Positions 26,461 to 35,084 of a stretch of DNA of 64,000 nucleotides are shown here, one piece after another. The stretch spans positions 5,350,001-5,414,000 of the forward strand of contig CP163498.1 in NCBI GenBank assembly GCA_041071465.1, written 5' to 3'. Each line of letters opens with the position of its first letter. The first letter of the stretch is position 1. This DNA is from Pseudomonas putida. Its GTDB lineage: Bacteria; Pseudomonadota; Gammaproteobacteria; Pseudomonadales; Pseudomonadaceae. The position numbers were made by a program, and so were the translations under genes. Under the pieces are notes generated by a model. That model worked only from the letters and a program-made list of their open reading frames with translations, ran no database searches and was not told the origin of the DNA.

Positions 26461-28952
26461 ACAAGATCAAGTACTACTGCCTGCGCTACCAACCCTACCT
26501 GCTGGGTGTGGCGTTCTTCCTGGCGATCTTCCTGGTCTGGGCCATCGGCCGTGCATTGGGCTTTGCCTCGCTGCACAGCTTGCTAGCGGGTATCGGTGCG
26601 TTTCTGCTGCTGTCGGCGGGCTATGTACTGTTGCTGTACCGCGGTGCTGGCCAGCACCACAACCTCGAAGGCTTGCTGCGCGACGACGCCGACCAGGCCG
26701 TACTCAGCGCCACCCCGGCCGACCGGGAAGAGGTCAGCCTGTTGCGCGAGCGCCTGCTGCAGAGCATCGAGCGCCTGCACAGCAACAAAGCGCGCGGCGC
26801 CTCGGCCAAGGACGCGCTGTATGCCCTGCCCTGGTACCTGGTGATCGGCCAGCCGGCCGCGGGCAAGAGCACGATGATTCTGCAGTCGGGCCTGAACTTC
26901 CCCTACGCCGAGCGCGAAGGCGCACGGGTCGCAGGCCTGGGCGGCACGCGCAACTGCGACTGGTTCTTCAGCTCCGAAGCGGTGCTGCTGGACACCGCCG
27001 GGCGCTACATGAACAGCCCCGAAGAAGCCGGCAAGTGGCGTGGCTTCTTGCAACTGCTGCGCCAGCACCGCCAGCGCCGCCCGCTCAACGGTTTGATCGT
27101 CAGCGTCAGCATCGCCGACATCCTGCATGGCTCGGCCGAGGACCAGGAGCGCGTGGCCAAACGCCTGCGCGAACGCATCCAGGAAAGCTGCGCACTGCTC
27201 GAAGTGCGCCTGCCCATCTATCTGGTCTTCACCAAGTGCGATCTGATCCCCGGTTTCACGCCGTTCTATCGCCAGCTGGACGACGCTGCGCGTGGTGAAG
27301 TGATGGGCAAAACCTTCTCGCACAAGGGTTACGAGCAGGCCGACTGGGGCCAGCGCTTTGGCAACGCGATGGACGAGCTGGCCAGTTACTGGCGACAGGT
27401 GGCTGGCCAACAACTGGTACACCAGGACATTCAGGTCACTCGGCAGAACAACGCGGCCTATCGCTTCCCGCTGGAGCTGGCCGCGCTCAAGCCGCGCCTG
27501 CAGCAATTCGTCGACAGCCTGTTGCGTGCCAACCCCTACCAGAATGCAGAGTTGCTGCGCGGGTTCTATTTCACCGCTGCGCTGCAAGCCGACGAGGCCC
27601 AGTGGGGCAGCCACGGCCAGCATGTGGCCGAACGCTTCGCACTCGAGCAGGTTGAAGGTTCTGGCACTGCCGGCAGCCAGCCAGCCCCCCTGTTCATCAA
27701 CAGCCTGTTCCGCAAGGTCATCATTCCCGACCAGCACCTGGTGGCGCTGTACACCAGCAACCACCGCGAGCGCCGGCGCAAGGCCGGCTGGGTTGGCGCC
27801 GCCGGCCTGGCAGCGCTGGTGCTCTGCAGCCTGTGGGGCTGGTCGTACCTGAACAACCGCGCCACCCTGGCCAGCATTGCCGGCGAGCTGGCTCAGGCCA
27901 AGGCCGACGACCAGGCTGGCAGCGGCCAGTACACCGCCTGGAGAAGCCTTGACCGCTTGCGCTTCTGGGCCGCGCACTACTATCAGCAACACCACGAGCA
28001 GGGCGTGCCGCTTGGCATGCGCCTGGGCTTGTACCAGGGCCATGCGGTCGAGCCGCTGCTGCGCAGCCGCTACTTCGCCACGCTGCAGAACGTGATGCTC
28101 AAGCCCACGGCCGATAACCTGACCCGTACCCTGTACCTGTTGACCACGCTCAAGGTCTACCAACGCAACACCCGCGAGCTGCAGCCGGTAAGCGGCGTCG
28201 ACAGTGTCGAGGCCGAGGCGCTGCCGCATGATAACCGCGCTCAGTCGATCGCCGACTTCGGCAAAGCAACCCTGGACACCTACGTGATGCTCTCGCAGGC
28301 AATGCGCGAGAAGGCTGACCCTGCGTTCCTCAAGGCGCACCTACCGGACTACTGGTACCCAGCCATCGCCCGCCACACCGGCAAGCGCATGGCCGCAGCC
28401 GGTAGCGACGCCAGCGGCGACCAGGACTACCTGTACGCCAGCCGCCAGATCACCTTCTACAGCGACCAGATCCGTGAGCCGGACGTGCCACGCATCCTCG
28501 ACAACGCCTTCCTGATGTCCAGCTCACGCAACTACATCGACAGCCTGCGGGCCCAGTCGCTGCGCTCGATCGAGACCATCACGCTGGAATCCGACACCCT
28601 GTTCGCCTTTGGCCGCGCCGACTTCCAGAGCCTGAAGAACGAAGGCCAGAACCAACTGAGCGCGATTGCCAGCAAGCTGTTGAACACCCCGAACATCGGC
28701 AAGGTGGTCATCTCTGGCCACGCCGACCAGCTCGGCGACAGCCAGGGCAACCTGCAGGTTTCGAAGCAACGGGCGCAAACCATCCGCACCTACCTGGTCG
28801 GCAAGGGCGTGCCCGCCGAGCTGGTGGTCGCGCAAGGCGAAGGCAGCCGCAAACCACTGGTCAACTGCGACATGCAACAACCGCGGGCGCAATTGATCAA
28901 GTGCCTGGAGCCCAACCGCCGGGTGGAAATCGAAGTGCGTGGGCTGAACTGA
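26457..28952 (+). CDS. Second TssM-like (IcmF) protein fused to an OmpA peptidoglycan-binding domain
   Basis: 831 residues. The N-terminal two-thirds repeat the TssM plan: two membrane helices (about 13-32 and 43-61), Walker A GQPAAGKST (130-138), DTAGRY, TKCD, and a third helix near 443-464. Instead of the long TssM periplasmic region it has a shorter periplasmic part and ends in an OmpA-like domain (from about 700) with ISGHAD (about 751-756) and a late NRRVEIEV. It is therefore an inner-membrane protein predicted to reach the peptidoglycan. It probably supplies the wall anchor that TssL here lacks. The role is inferred. Overlap with tagF shows it belongs to the operon. Confidence 0.85.
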   Translation: MNKIKYYCLRYQPYLLGVAFFLAIFLVWAIGRALGFASLHSLLAGIGAFLLLSAGYVLLLYRGAGQHHNLEGLLRDDADQAVLSATPADREEVSLLRERLLQSIERLHSNKARGASAKDALYALPWYLVIGQPAAGKSTMILQSGLNFPYAEREGARVAGLGGTRNCDWFFSSEAVLLDTAGRYMNSPEEAGKWRGFLQLLRQHRQRRPLNGLIVSVSIADILHGSAEDQERVAKRLRERIQESCALLEVRLPIYLVFTKCDLIPGFTPFYRQLDDAARGEVMGKTFSHKGYEQADWGQRFGNAMDELASYWRQVAGQQLVHQDIQVTRQNNAAYRFPLELAALKPRLQQFVDSLLRANPYQNAELLRGFYFTAALQADEAQWGSHGQHVAERFALEQVEGSGTAGSQPAPLFINSLFRKVIIPDQHLVALYTSNHRERRRKAGWVGAAGLAALVLCSLWGWSYLNNRATLASIAGELAQAKADDQAGSGQYTAWRSLDRLRFWAAHYYQQHHEQGVPLGMRLGLYQGHAVEPLLRSRYFATLQNVMLKPTADNLTRTLYLLTTLKVYQRNTRELQPVSGVDSVEAEALPHDNRAQSIADFGKATLDTYVMLSQAMREKADPAFLKAHLPDYWYPAIARHTGKRMAAAGSDASGDQDYLYASRQITFYSDQIREPDVPRILDNAFLMSSSRNYIDSLRAQSLRSIETITLESDTLFAFGRADFQSLKNEGQNQLSAIASKLLNTPNIGKVVISGHADQLGDSQGNLQVSKQRAQTIRTYLVGKGVPAELVVAQGEGSRKPLVNCDMQQPRAQLIKCLEPNRRVEIEVRGLN

Positions 28953-28974
28953 GCCACGCCGCAAGAACCGGTCG

Positions 28975-29001
28975 CCCGGGCCTCACAGGAGGAGGCCCGG
29001 G
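28975..29001 (+). terminator. Perfect 10-bp hairpin between the TssM-OmpA gene and hcp
   Basis: CCCGGGCCTC and GAGGCCCGGG form a perfect stem with loop ACAGGAG. No T-run follows, so it is not a classic intrinsic terminator; it may slow transcription or protect the 5' end of an hcp message processed from the operon. Confidence 0.5.
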
Positions 29002-29095
29002 TGGCGGCAAGCTACCTCTGCCGGTATGCCCGGCGAGGTCAAAACCAAGGGGCGCATGAGCAACCCTTTACACGTTGTTAATGGAGAGTTTCACA

Positions 29096-29614
29096 ATGGC
29101 ATTTGACGCGTATATCCAAATCGACGGCATCCCAGGCGAAGTACTGGATGAAAAACACAAGGACTGGATCGAAGTGCTGGGCTACGAGTACGGCGCCACC
29201 CAGGCAACCTCGGCTACCGCCAGCTCCTCGGGTGGTGCGTCTTCCGAGCGTGTTGCCCTGAGCGACTTCAAGATCCGCAAGGCCGTCGACAAGGCTTCGG
29301 CCAAACTGTTCGAGCACTGCTGCACCGGCAAGCACATCGCCAAGCTGAAGCTGAACGTGAACCGCGCCGGTGGCGACAAGGTCACCTACCTGACCATCGA
29401 CATGGAAGAAGTCGTGGTGTCGTCGGTCAAGTTCATCGCCGGTGGCAACCAAGGCGGTGAAGACAAGGCGGTCAGCGACCTGCCTGTAGAAGAAATCAGC
29501 TTCAACTTTGCCCGTATCAAGACCACCTACACCCAGCAGAACCGCACCGACGGCCAGGCCGGCGGCAACATCGTCGGTGGCTGGGACCGTACCGCGAACA
29601 AAGTGTTCGCCTAA
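29096..29614 (+). CDS. hcp: Hcp tube protein of the T6SS
   Basis: 172 residues from ATG 29096 (GGAG upstream); the frame opens earlier at 29075 but without need. MAFDAYIQIDGIPGEVLDEKHKDW at the start and FNFARIKTTYTQQN near the end are typical Hcp1-like sequence. Hexameric rings stack to form the tube inside the sheath. It is separated from the core operon by 143 bases and flanked by hairpins on both sides, consistent with separate, higher expression. Confidence 0.96.
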   Translation: MAFDAYIQIDGIPGEVLDEKHKDWIEVLGYEYGATQATSATASSSGGASSERVALSDFKIRKAVDKASAKLFEHCCTGKHIAKLKLNVNRAGGDKVTYLTIDMEEVVVSSVKFIAGGNQGGEDKAVSDLPVEEISFNFARIKTTYTQQNRTDGQAGGNIVGGWDRTANKVFA

Positions 29615-29620
29615 GCCATG

Positions 29621-29636
29621 GGCCGCTTCGGCGGCC
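29621..29636 (+). other. UUCG-loop hairpin just after the hcp stop
   Basis: GGCCGC-TTCG-GCGGCC starts 6 bases after the hcp stop. A C(UUCG)G tetraloop is unusually stable in RNA. It likely protects the hcp message from 3' exonucleases. Confidence 0.55.
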
Positions 29637-29647
29637 TGTACTGCGCG

Positions 29648-29670
29648 GCGTGCCAGGTTTTCTGGCACGC
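29648..29670 (+). terminator. Second hairpin after hcp
   Basis: GCGTGCCAG and CTGGCACGC pair perfectly (9 bp) around GTTTT. It follows the UUCG hairpin by 11 bases and ends 28 bases before the tssA start. No T-run follows. Probably a partial terminator or stabiliser that lowers tssA output relative to hcp. Confidence 0.5.
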
Positions 29671-29698
29671 TGTTCATCAGCCATGTCCAGAGTGTTAT

Positions 29699-30796
29699 AT
29701 GCCTGAAATCCTCAATGACCTCTCGCTGGCCACACTGGCCGCACCCATCGAAGGTGGCAGTGGCGAAGACTTGAGCTTCTCTGCCTTGTTCGACCAGATC
29801 AAGGAAGCCCGCCGGGCGGACCCTGACTACCTGACCCAGGGCGACTGGCAAACCGACTTGAAGACTGCCGACTGGGAGCAGGTAATCAACCTGTCGGCTC
29901 AAGGGTTGGCGCAGCACAGCAAAGACTTGATGCTGGTGGCCTGGCTCAGCGAGGGCCTGGCCCAGCGTGAGCACTTCGAAGGCATCACTTTTGGCCTAGA
30001 GCTGACCGAACAGCTTCTGGATACCTTCTGGGACACCCTGTTCCCAACGCTTGAAGACGGCCTGGACGAGCGCGCGGCGCGGCTGTCCTGGCTGAAGACC
30101 ACGCTCACCGACATTGCCGGTGGCTTGCCCATTACCCAAGGGCAGCATTTTGGCGTGTTGCGCTATGACGAGTCACGCCACGTCGAAAACCTCGCCCTGC
30201 AGAACCCCAAGGCAATGCAGACAGCACTGAACGAAGGCAAGATCAACGCCGAGATTTTCCAGCGCTCGGTAGCGCTGAGCGACACTGATCACCTGCGTGC
30301 CAAGGCGCTGCAGATCGGCACCAGCCTGAATGCGTGCAAACGCCTGCAGGCCAGCGCCGACCGCCTGTTCGGCCACGAGGCGCCCAGCTTCGCCAGCCTT
30401 GCCGACATGCTGTCGCGCGCCAGCCAGCTGGCGGAGAAACTGCTCAAGGATCGCGGCGTCGAGCTGCACCCCGCAGCGGTGGCGGTAGCAGAACCCGAGG
30501 CCATCTTTGTCTCTACTGACGCAGCAGGTGAACCGATGAACACGCCCGTCCAGGCCTCTGCGCCTGCCCCTATGCGCACGACACCACTGACCCGCGACGA
30601 GGCTTTCACCATGCTTGCGGGCATCGCCCAGTTTTTCAAGCAAAGCGAGCCGCAGAGCCCGGTACCTTACTTGATCGAACGTGCGATCAAGTGGGGCAAC
30701 ATGCCGTTGGAGGGCTGGCTGAGCGATGTGATCAAAGACAGCAACGTGGTGGACAACATTCGTGATGTGCTAGGCACTCGCGAACCAAGGTCCTGA
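29699..30796 (+). CDS. tssA: T6SS protein TssA (ImpA family)
   Basis: 365 residues from ATG 29699 (MPEILNDLSLATLAAPIEGG). The open frame starts at 29618, but that part translates the two hairpins and is unlikely to be protein. The N-terminal ImpA domain shows DLSFSALFDQIKEARRADPD and TFWDTLFPTLEDG. The C-terminus ends with IERAIKWGNMPLEGWLSDVI, as in many TssA. It acts in sheath priming and distal capping. The ribosome-binding site is weak. It closes the T6SS cluster. Confidence 0.9.
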   Translation: MPEILNDLSLATLAAPIEGGSGEDLSFSALFDQIKEARRADPDYLTQGDWQTDLKTADWEQVINLSAQGLAQHSKDLMLVAWLSEGLAQREHFEGITFGLELTEQLLDTFWDTLFPTLEDGLDERAARLSWLKTTLTDIAGGLPITQGQHFGVLRYDESRHVENLALQNPKAMQTALNEGKINAEIFQRSVALSDTDHLRAKALQIGTSLNACKRLQASADRLFGHEAPSFASLADMLSRASQLAEKLLKDRGVELHPAAVAVAEPEAIFVSTDAAGEPMNTPVQASAPAPMRTTPLTRDEAFTMLAGIAQFFKQSEPQSPVPYLIERAIKWGNMPLEGWLSDVIKDSNVVDNIRDVLGTREPRS

Positions 30797-30910
30797 TACT
30801 CGTTCGGGCCGACCCGGCCTCTTCGCGCACCGACTTGCCAGGGCGCAGGCCAGTACAGCCTCGGCAAATGCTGCTAACGTGAGCGCTCCAAACTGCCAAG
30901 GACCGCTCAG

Positions 30911-33427
30911 ATGCCGCCACGCTCACCCTCTCCCACCGGTTTCGTCCGCGTCCGTGGCGCCCGCGAGCACAACCTGAAGAACATCGATGTCGATATCCCT
31001 CGCGACGCCTTGGTGGTGTTTACCGGCGTGTCCGGTTCGGGCAAGTCATCGCTGGCCTTCTCCACGCTTTATGCCGAGGCCCAGCGCCGCTATTTCGAAT
31101 CGGTAGCGCCCTATGCCCGGCGCCTGATCGACCAGGTTGGCGTGCCCGACGTGGATGCCATCGACGGCCTGCCGCCGGCAGTGGCCCTGCAACAGCAACG
31201 TGGTACGCCAAGTGCCCGCTCTTCGGTGGGCAGCGTCACCACCCTGTCCAGCTCGATCCGCATGCTCTACTCGCGCGCGGGCCACTACCCGGCCGGGCAA
31301 GCAATGCTGTACGCCGAGGACTTTTCACCGAACACACCTCAGGGCGCCTGCCCGGAGTGCCACGGCATGGGCCGGGTTTACCAAGTGACTGAAGCGACCA
31401 TGGTCCCCGACCCGTCGCTGACTATCCGCGAGCGGGCGGTGGCCGCGTGGCCGATGGCCTGGCAGGGGCAGAACCAGCGCGACATCCTGGTGACGCTGGG
31501 CTATGACGTGGACATTCCCTGGCGCGACCTGCCCCAGGCGCAACGCGACTGGATCCTGTTCACCGAAGAAACGCCTACCGCGCCCGTGTATGCCGGCTTG
31601 ACCCCAGCGCAGACCCGCGACGCACTCAAGCGCAAACTGGAGCCCAGCTACCAAGGCACGTTCATGGGTGCACGGCGTTACGTGCTGCATACGTTCATGC
31701 ACTCGCAAAGCGCGCAGATGCGCAAGCGCGTGGCTCAGTACATGCGCCCCAGCCCCTGCCCGCTGTGCCAGGGCAAGCGCCTGAAGCGCGACGCGCTGGG
31801 CGTGACCTTCGCCGGCCTGGACATCGCCGAGCTGTCGCACCTGCCGTTGCAGGCGCTGGCCGAAGTGTTGCGCAAGGTGGCGGCGGCAGACTACCTGACA
31901 CTGCAGCAGGATGAGCTGACGCTGGAAAAGCGCCTGGCCGCCCAACGCATCGCCAACGAACTGCTGGAGCGTATCGACACATTGCTCGGCCTGGGCCTTG
32001 GTTACCTGGCACTTGAGCGCAGCACCCCGACGTTGTCCTCCGGCGAGCTGCAACGCCTGCGCCTGGCTACCCAACTGAATTCACAGTTGTTCGGCGTGAT
32101 CTACGTGCTCGACGAGCCATCGGCCGGTTTGCACCCAGCCGACAGCGAAGCGCTGTTCGAAGCCTTGCAACGCCTGAAGCATGCAGGCAATTCGGTGTAT
32201 GTGGTGGAGCACGACCTGGACACCATGCGCCGCGCCGACTGGCTGGTGGATGTAGGGCCGGCTGCCGGCGAGCATGGCGGTACCATTCTTTACAGCGGGC
32301 CGCCTGCGGGCCTGGCCGAGGTCGAGCAGTCATGCACCCGTGCCTACCTGTTCAGCGCCCCGCCCCAGACCAAACGCGCCCCCCGTCAGCCCTGCGACTG
32401 GCTGAAGCTTGAAGGCATCACGCGCAACAACCTCGATAACCTCAGCGCTGCCTTCCCGCTGGGCTGCTTCACCGCCGTTACCGGTGTTTCCGGTTCTGGC
32501 AAGTCCAGCCTGGTCAGCCAGGCCCTGCTGGAACTGGTAGGGGCACACCTGGGTCATGCCGAGCAACGTGGCGAGCCCGAAGAACACAGCCTGGAAGACG
32601 AACCTGATCAGGCCAGTAGCGGCCAGGTGAGTGCGGGGCTTGGCAGCATCAAGCGCCTGGTGCAGGTCGACCAGAAGCCAATCGGCCGCACACCGCGCTC
32701 CAACCTGGCCACCTATACCGGCCTGTTCGACCATGTACGCAAGCTGTTCGCCGCCACCGAGCAGGCCAAGGCGCAGGGTTTCGACGCTGGGCGTTTTTCT
32801 TTCAACGTTGCCAAGGGCCGCTGCGCCAACTGCGAGGGTGAAGGTTTCGTCAGCGTCGAGTTGCTGTTCATGCCCAGTGTCTACGCGCCCTGCCCAACCT
32901 GCCATGGCGCCCGCTACAACCCCGAAACCCTGGCGGTGAGTTGGCAAGGCATGAACATCGCGCAAGTGCTGCAGATGACCGTCGACCAAGCCCTGCAGGT
33001 ATTTGCCGAACAGCCACCGGTGCGACGTTGCCTGCAAGTGCTGCAGGATATCGGCCTGGGCTACCTGCGCCTGGGCCAACCGGCCACCGAGCTGTCCGGT
33101 GGCGAGGCGCAGCGGATCAAGCTGGCTACCGAACTGCAACGCATCGCCCGCGGGGCAACGCTGTATGTGCTGGATGAGCCCACCAACGGTTTGCACCCGC
33201 AGGACATCGACCGGCTGCTGGTGCAGTTGAACCGCCTGGTCGAGGGCGGGCACAGCGTGGTAGTGGTCGAGCACGACATGCGTGTGGTGGCGCAAAGCGA
33301 CTGGGTGATCGATATTGGGCCGGGAGCTGGCGATGCCGGGGGCAAGGTGGTGGTCAACGGCATCCCGCAAGTCGTGGCTGGCTGTAGCGAAAGCCGTACA
33401 GCGGCGTTTCTGGCCAAAGCCTTGTAG
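30911..33427 (+). CDS. UvrA-like ABC ATPase (short UvrA2 type)
   Basis: 838 residues, about 100 shorter than UvrA. Two ABC halves: Walker [10 protein letters not shown] at about 37-45 and again at about 523, with signatures [11 protein letters not shown] (about 375) and [12 protein letters not shown] (about 727). Zinc-type cysteine pairs are seen ([31 protein letters not shown]). A linker with an acidic insertion lies near residue 555-575. Class II UvrA proteins often lack the UvrB-binding domain and are linked to drug or DNA-damage resistance rather than core repair. No repair partner is adjacent. The start follows TCAG without a clear ribosome-binding site. Confidence 0.85.
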   Translation: MPPRSPSPTGFVRVRGAREHNLKNIDVDIPRDALVVFTGVSGSGKSSLAFSTLYAEAQRRYFESVAPYARRLIDQVGVPDVDAIDGLPPAVALQQQRGTPSARSSVGSVTTLSSSIRMLYSRAGHYPAGQAMLYAEDFSPNTPQGACPECHGMGRVYQVTEATMVPDPSLTIRERAVAAWPMAWQGQNQRDILVTLGYDVDIPWRDLPQAQRDWILFTEETPTAPVYAGLTPAQTRDALKRKLEPSYQGTFMGARRYVLHTFMHSQSAQMRKRVAQYMRPSPCPLCQGKRLKRDALGVTFAGLDIAELSHLPLQALAEVLRKVAAADYLTLQQDELTLEKRLAAQRIANELLERIDTLLGLGLGYLALERSTPTLSSGELQRLRLATQLNSQLFGVIYVLDEPSAGLHPADSEALFEALQRLKHAGNSVYVVEHDLDTMRRADWLVDVGPAAGEHGGTILYSGPPAGLAEVEQSCTRAYLFSAPPQTKRAPRQPCDWLKLEGITRNNLDNLSAAFPLGCFTAVTGVSGSGKSSLVSQALLELVGAHLGHAEQRGEPEEHSLEDEPDQASSGQVSAGLGSIKRLVQVDQKPIGRTPRSNLATYTGLFDHVRKLFAATEQAKAQGFDAGRFSFNVAKGRCANCEGEGFVSVELLFMPSVYAPCPTCHGARYNPETLAVSWQGMNIAQVLQMTVDQALQVFAEQPPVRRCLQVLQDIGLGYLRLGQPATELSGGEAQRIKLATELQRIARGATLYVLDEPTNGLHPQDIDRLLVQLNRLVEGGHSVVVVEHDMRVVAQSDWVIDIGPGAGDAGGKVVVNGIPQVVAGCSESRTAAFLAKAL

Positions 33428-33461
33428 TGCCTGCGCATTGCCAGGCTCCGTGGATGGCGCT

Positions 33462-33480
33462 TAGAATGCGATCAATTCTT
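33462..33480. promoter_or_regulatory. Possible Fur box upstream of the ECF sigma gene
   Basis: TAGAATGCGATCAATTCTT resembles the 19-base Fur box at roughly half of its positions, with AGAAT/ATTCT arms. It sits 35 bases before the sigma gene, where an iron-controlled promoter is expected. Confidence 0.3.
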
Positions 33481-33514
33481 AATTGCACCCTTCGCCCGGA
33501 GCCTCGCGCCCGTC

Positions 33515-34021
33515 ATGCCGCCCGCCGACCCTACCCTGAACCTGCAAGTCCAGACGCTGTACACCGAGCACCATGGCTGGCTGCAGGGCTGGCTGGGGCG
33601 AAAACTGGGCAATGCCTGCGATGCCGCCGACCTGGCTCATGACACGTTCGTGCGCCTGCTCAGCCGGCAGGGCAACAGCTTTTTCGGCAATGAACCCCGG
33701 GCCTTGCTGACCCACATCGCAAAGGGCCTGGTGATCGACCGCTGGCGCCGCCAGGAAGTCGAGCGCGCCTACCTGGAAGCCATCGCACACTTGCCGCAAC
33801 CCGAGGTGCCCTCGCCGGAAACGCGCTGGCTGATCCTCGAAACCCTGTACCGCATCGACGCCATGCTGCGCGACATGCCGGCCCGTGTACGTCAGGTGTT
33901 CCTGCTGTCGCAGCTGGACGGGCTGACCTACGCACAAATTGCAGAACAGCTGCAGGTTTCGCTGATCACCATCAAGCGCGACATGCGCACGGCTTTCCTT
34001 GCCTGCCTGAGCATCGACTGA
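33515..34021 (+). CDS. FecI-type ECF sigma factor
   Basis: 168 residues. Region 2 has DAADLAHDTFVRLLSRQ followed by EPRALLTHIAKGLVIDRWRR; region 4 has LSQLDGLTYAQIAEQLQVSLITIKRDM. This is the iron-starvation sigma type. Its stop touches the FecR-like start, and the TonB receptor follows, a full cell-surface signalling set. It should transcribe the receptor gene when the siderophore binds. Confidence 0.93.
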   Translation: MPPADPTLNLQVQTLYTEHHGWLQGWLGRKLGNACDAADLAHDTFVRLLSRQGNSFFGNEPRALLTHIAKGLVIDRWRRQEVERAYLEAIAHLPQPEVPSPETRWLILETLYRIDAMLRDMPARVRQVFLLSQLDGLTYAQIAEQLQVSLITIKRDMRTAFLACLSID

Positions 34022-34983
34022 TGGTGCAGCGCATCGACCCACTGATCCTTGGCGAAGCCGCTGACTGGCTGGTGCAGCTGCAGTCGGGCAACGCCACCGA
34101 GGACGATCGCCGTGCGGTCCAGGCCTGGTGCCAACGCAGCGCCCAGCACGCCCAGGCGTGGCAGCGTGCCGAAGCCATCCTCGGTGATTTCCGCCGCCTG
34201 CCCAACCCGGTTACCGGTGAAACCCTGCGCCGCCTGAGCCGCAACGGGGCGGTAAGCCGTCGCCAGGCCCTGCAGCGCCTGGGGCTGTGGCTGCTGGCAG
34301 CACCCACGGCCTGGCTGGCCTGGCGTGAAACGCCTTGGCAGCAATGGACCGCCGATGCGCGCACCGCGGTCGGTGAGCAACGCGCATTGACACTTGCCGA
34401 CGGTAGCCAGGTGCTGCTGAACACCGACACAGCCATCGATATCACCTTCGACGCCCAACAGCGCCGCATCGACCTGCTGGCGGGCGAGATTCTGCTCACC
34501 AGCGCCAAGGACCCTGCCACCCTGGCGCGGCCGCTGCTAGTGCGCACCCTGCATGGTCAGGCGACTGCGCTGGGCACACGCTTCAGCGTGCGTATCGATG
34601 GCGCGCTGACCCGGGTGGCCGTACTTGAAGGCGAAGTGGCTACACGCCCGCTGCATGCCGCAAGCCTGTTGCTCAAGGCTGGCGAGCGCAGCGCTTTCGA
34701 TGCCGACCGAGTACTGCCCGCCTCAGCGCTGGAAACCGGTGACCTGGCCTGGGAGCACGGCATGCTGCTGGCGCGCGACATGCGCCTGGCCGACCTGTTG
34801 CTGGAGTTAGGTCGCTATCGCCCAGGCGTGCTGCGCTGCCACCCGGCAGTGCGCGAGCTGAAGGTATCGGGCGCCTTTCCAGTGGCAGACACCGACGCCA
34901 GCTTGCGGCTGCTGGGTGACACCCTACCTGTATCAATCCAGGGTTTGACCCGTTACTGGGTGACGGTGGAGCCCCTAAGCTGA
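34021..34983 (+). CDS. FecR-type anti-sigma/regulator
   Basis: 320 residues. N-terminal cytoplasmic DUF4880-like part (EAADWLVQLQSGNATEDDRRA), a membrane segment around residues 95-108, then the FecR domain (TLADGSQVLLNTDTAIDITFD; LAGEILLTSAKD; ATALGTRFSVR). It passes the signal from the receptor to the sigma factor. Its start overlaps the sigma stop. Confidence 0.9.
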   Translation: MVQRIDPLILGEAADWLVQLQSGNATEDDRRAVQAWCQRSAQHAQAWQRAEAILGDFRRLPNPVTGETLRRLSRNGAVSRRQALQRLGLWLLAAPTAWLAWRETPWQQWTADARTAVGEQRALTLADGSQVLLNTDTAIDITFDAQQRRIDLLAGEILLTSAKDPATLARPLLVRTLHGQATALGTRFSVRIDGALTRVAVLEGEVATRPLHAASLLLKAGERSAFDADRVLPASALETGDLAWEHGMLLARDMRLADLLLELGRYRPGVLRCHPAVRELKVSGAFPVADTDASLRLLGDTLPVSIQGLTRYWVTVEPLS

Positions 34984-35003
34984 CACGCCCCTACAGGGAC
35001 CGC

Positions 35004-35032
35004 GAAAAAGTCAGTGATACCTTTACCTGCGT
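35004..35032 (+). promoter_or_regulatory. Possible ECF-dependent promoter of the receptor gene
   Basis: A GAAAAA-type -35 element and a downstream CGTC are present between fecR and the receptor, resembling iron-starvation sigma promoters. The spacing (about 20) is longer than usual, so this is only a candidate. Confidence 0.2.
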
Positions 35033-35084
35033 CGTCCGGTGATGAGTGCAGAACCTTCATTTTCTGCACCCACAGGATGCTTGC

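Noticed and set aside
29618-29698. N-terminal extension of TssA beginning MGRFGGLYCAAC
   Set aside because: These codons coincide with two strong hairpins and do not look like the ImpA family; ATG 29699 gives the typical N-terminus.
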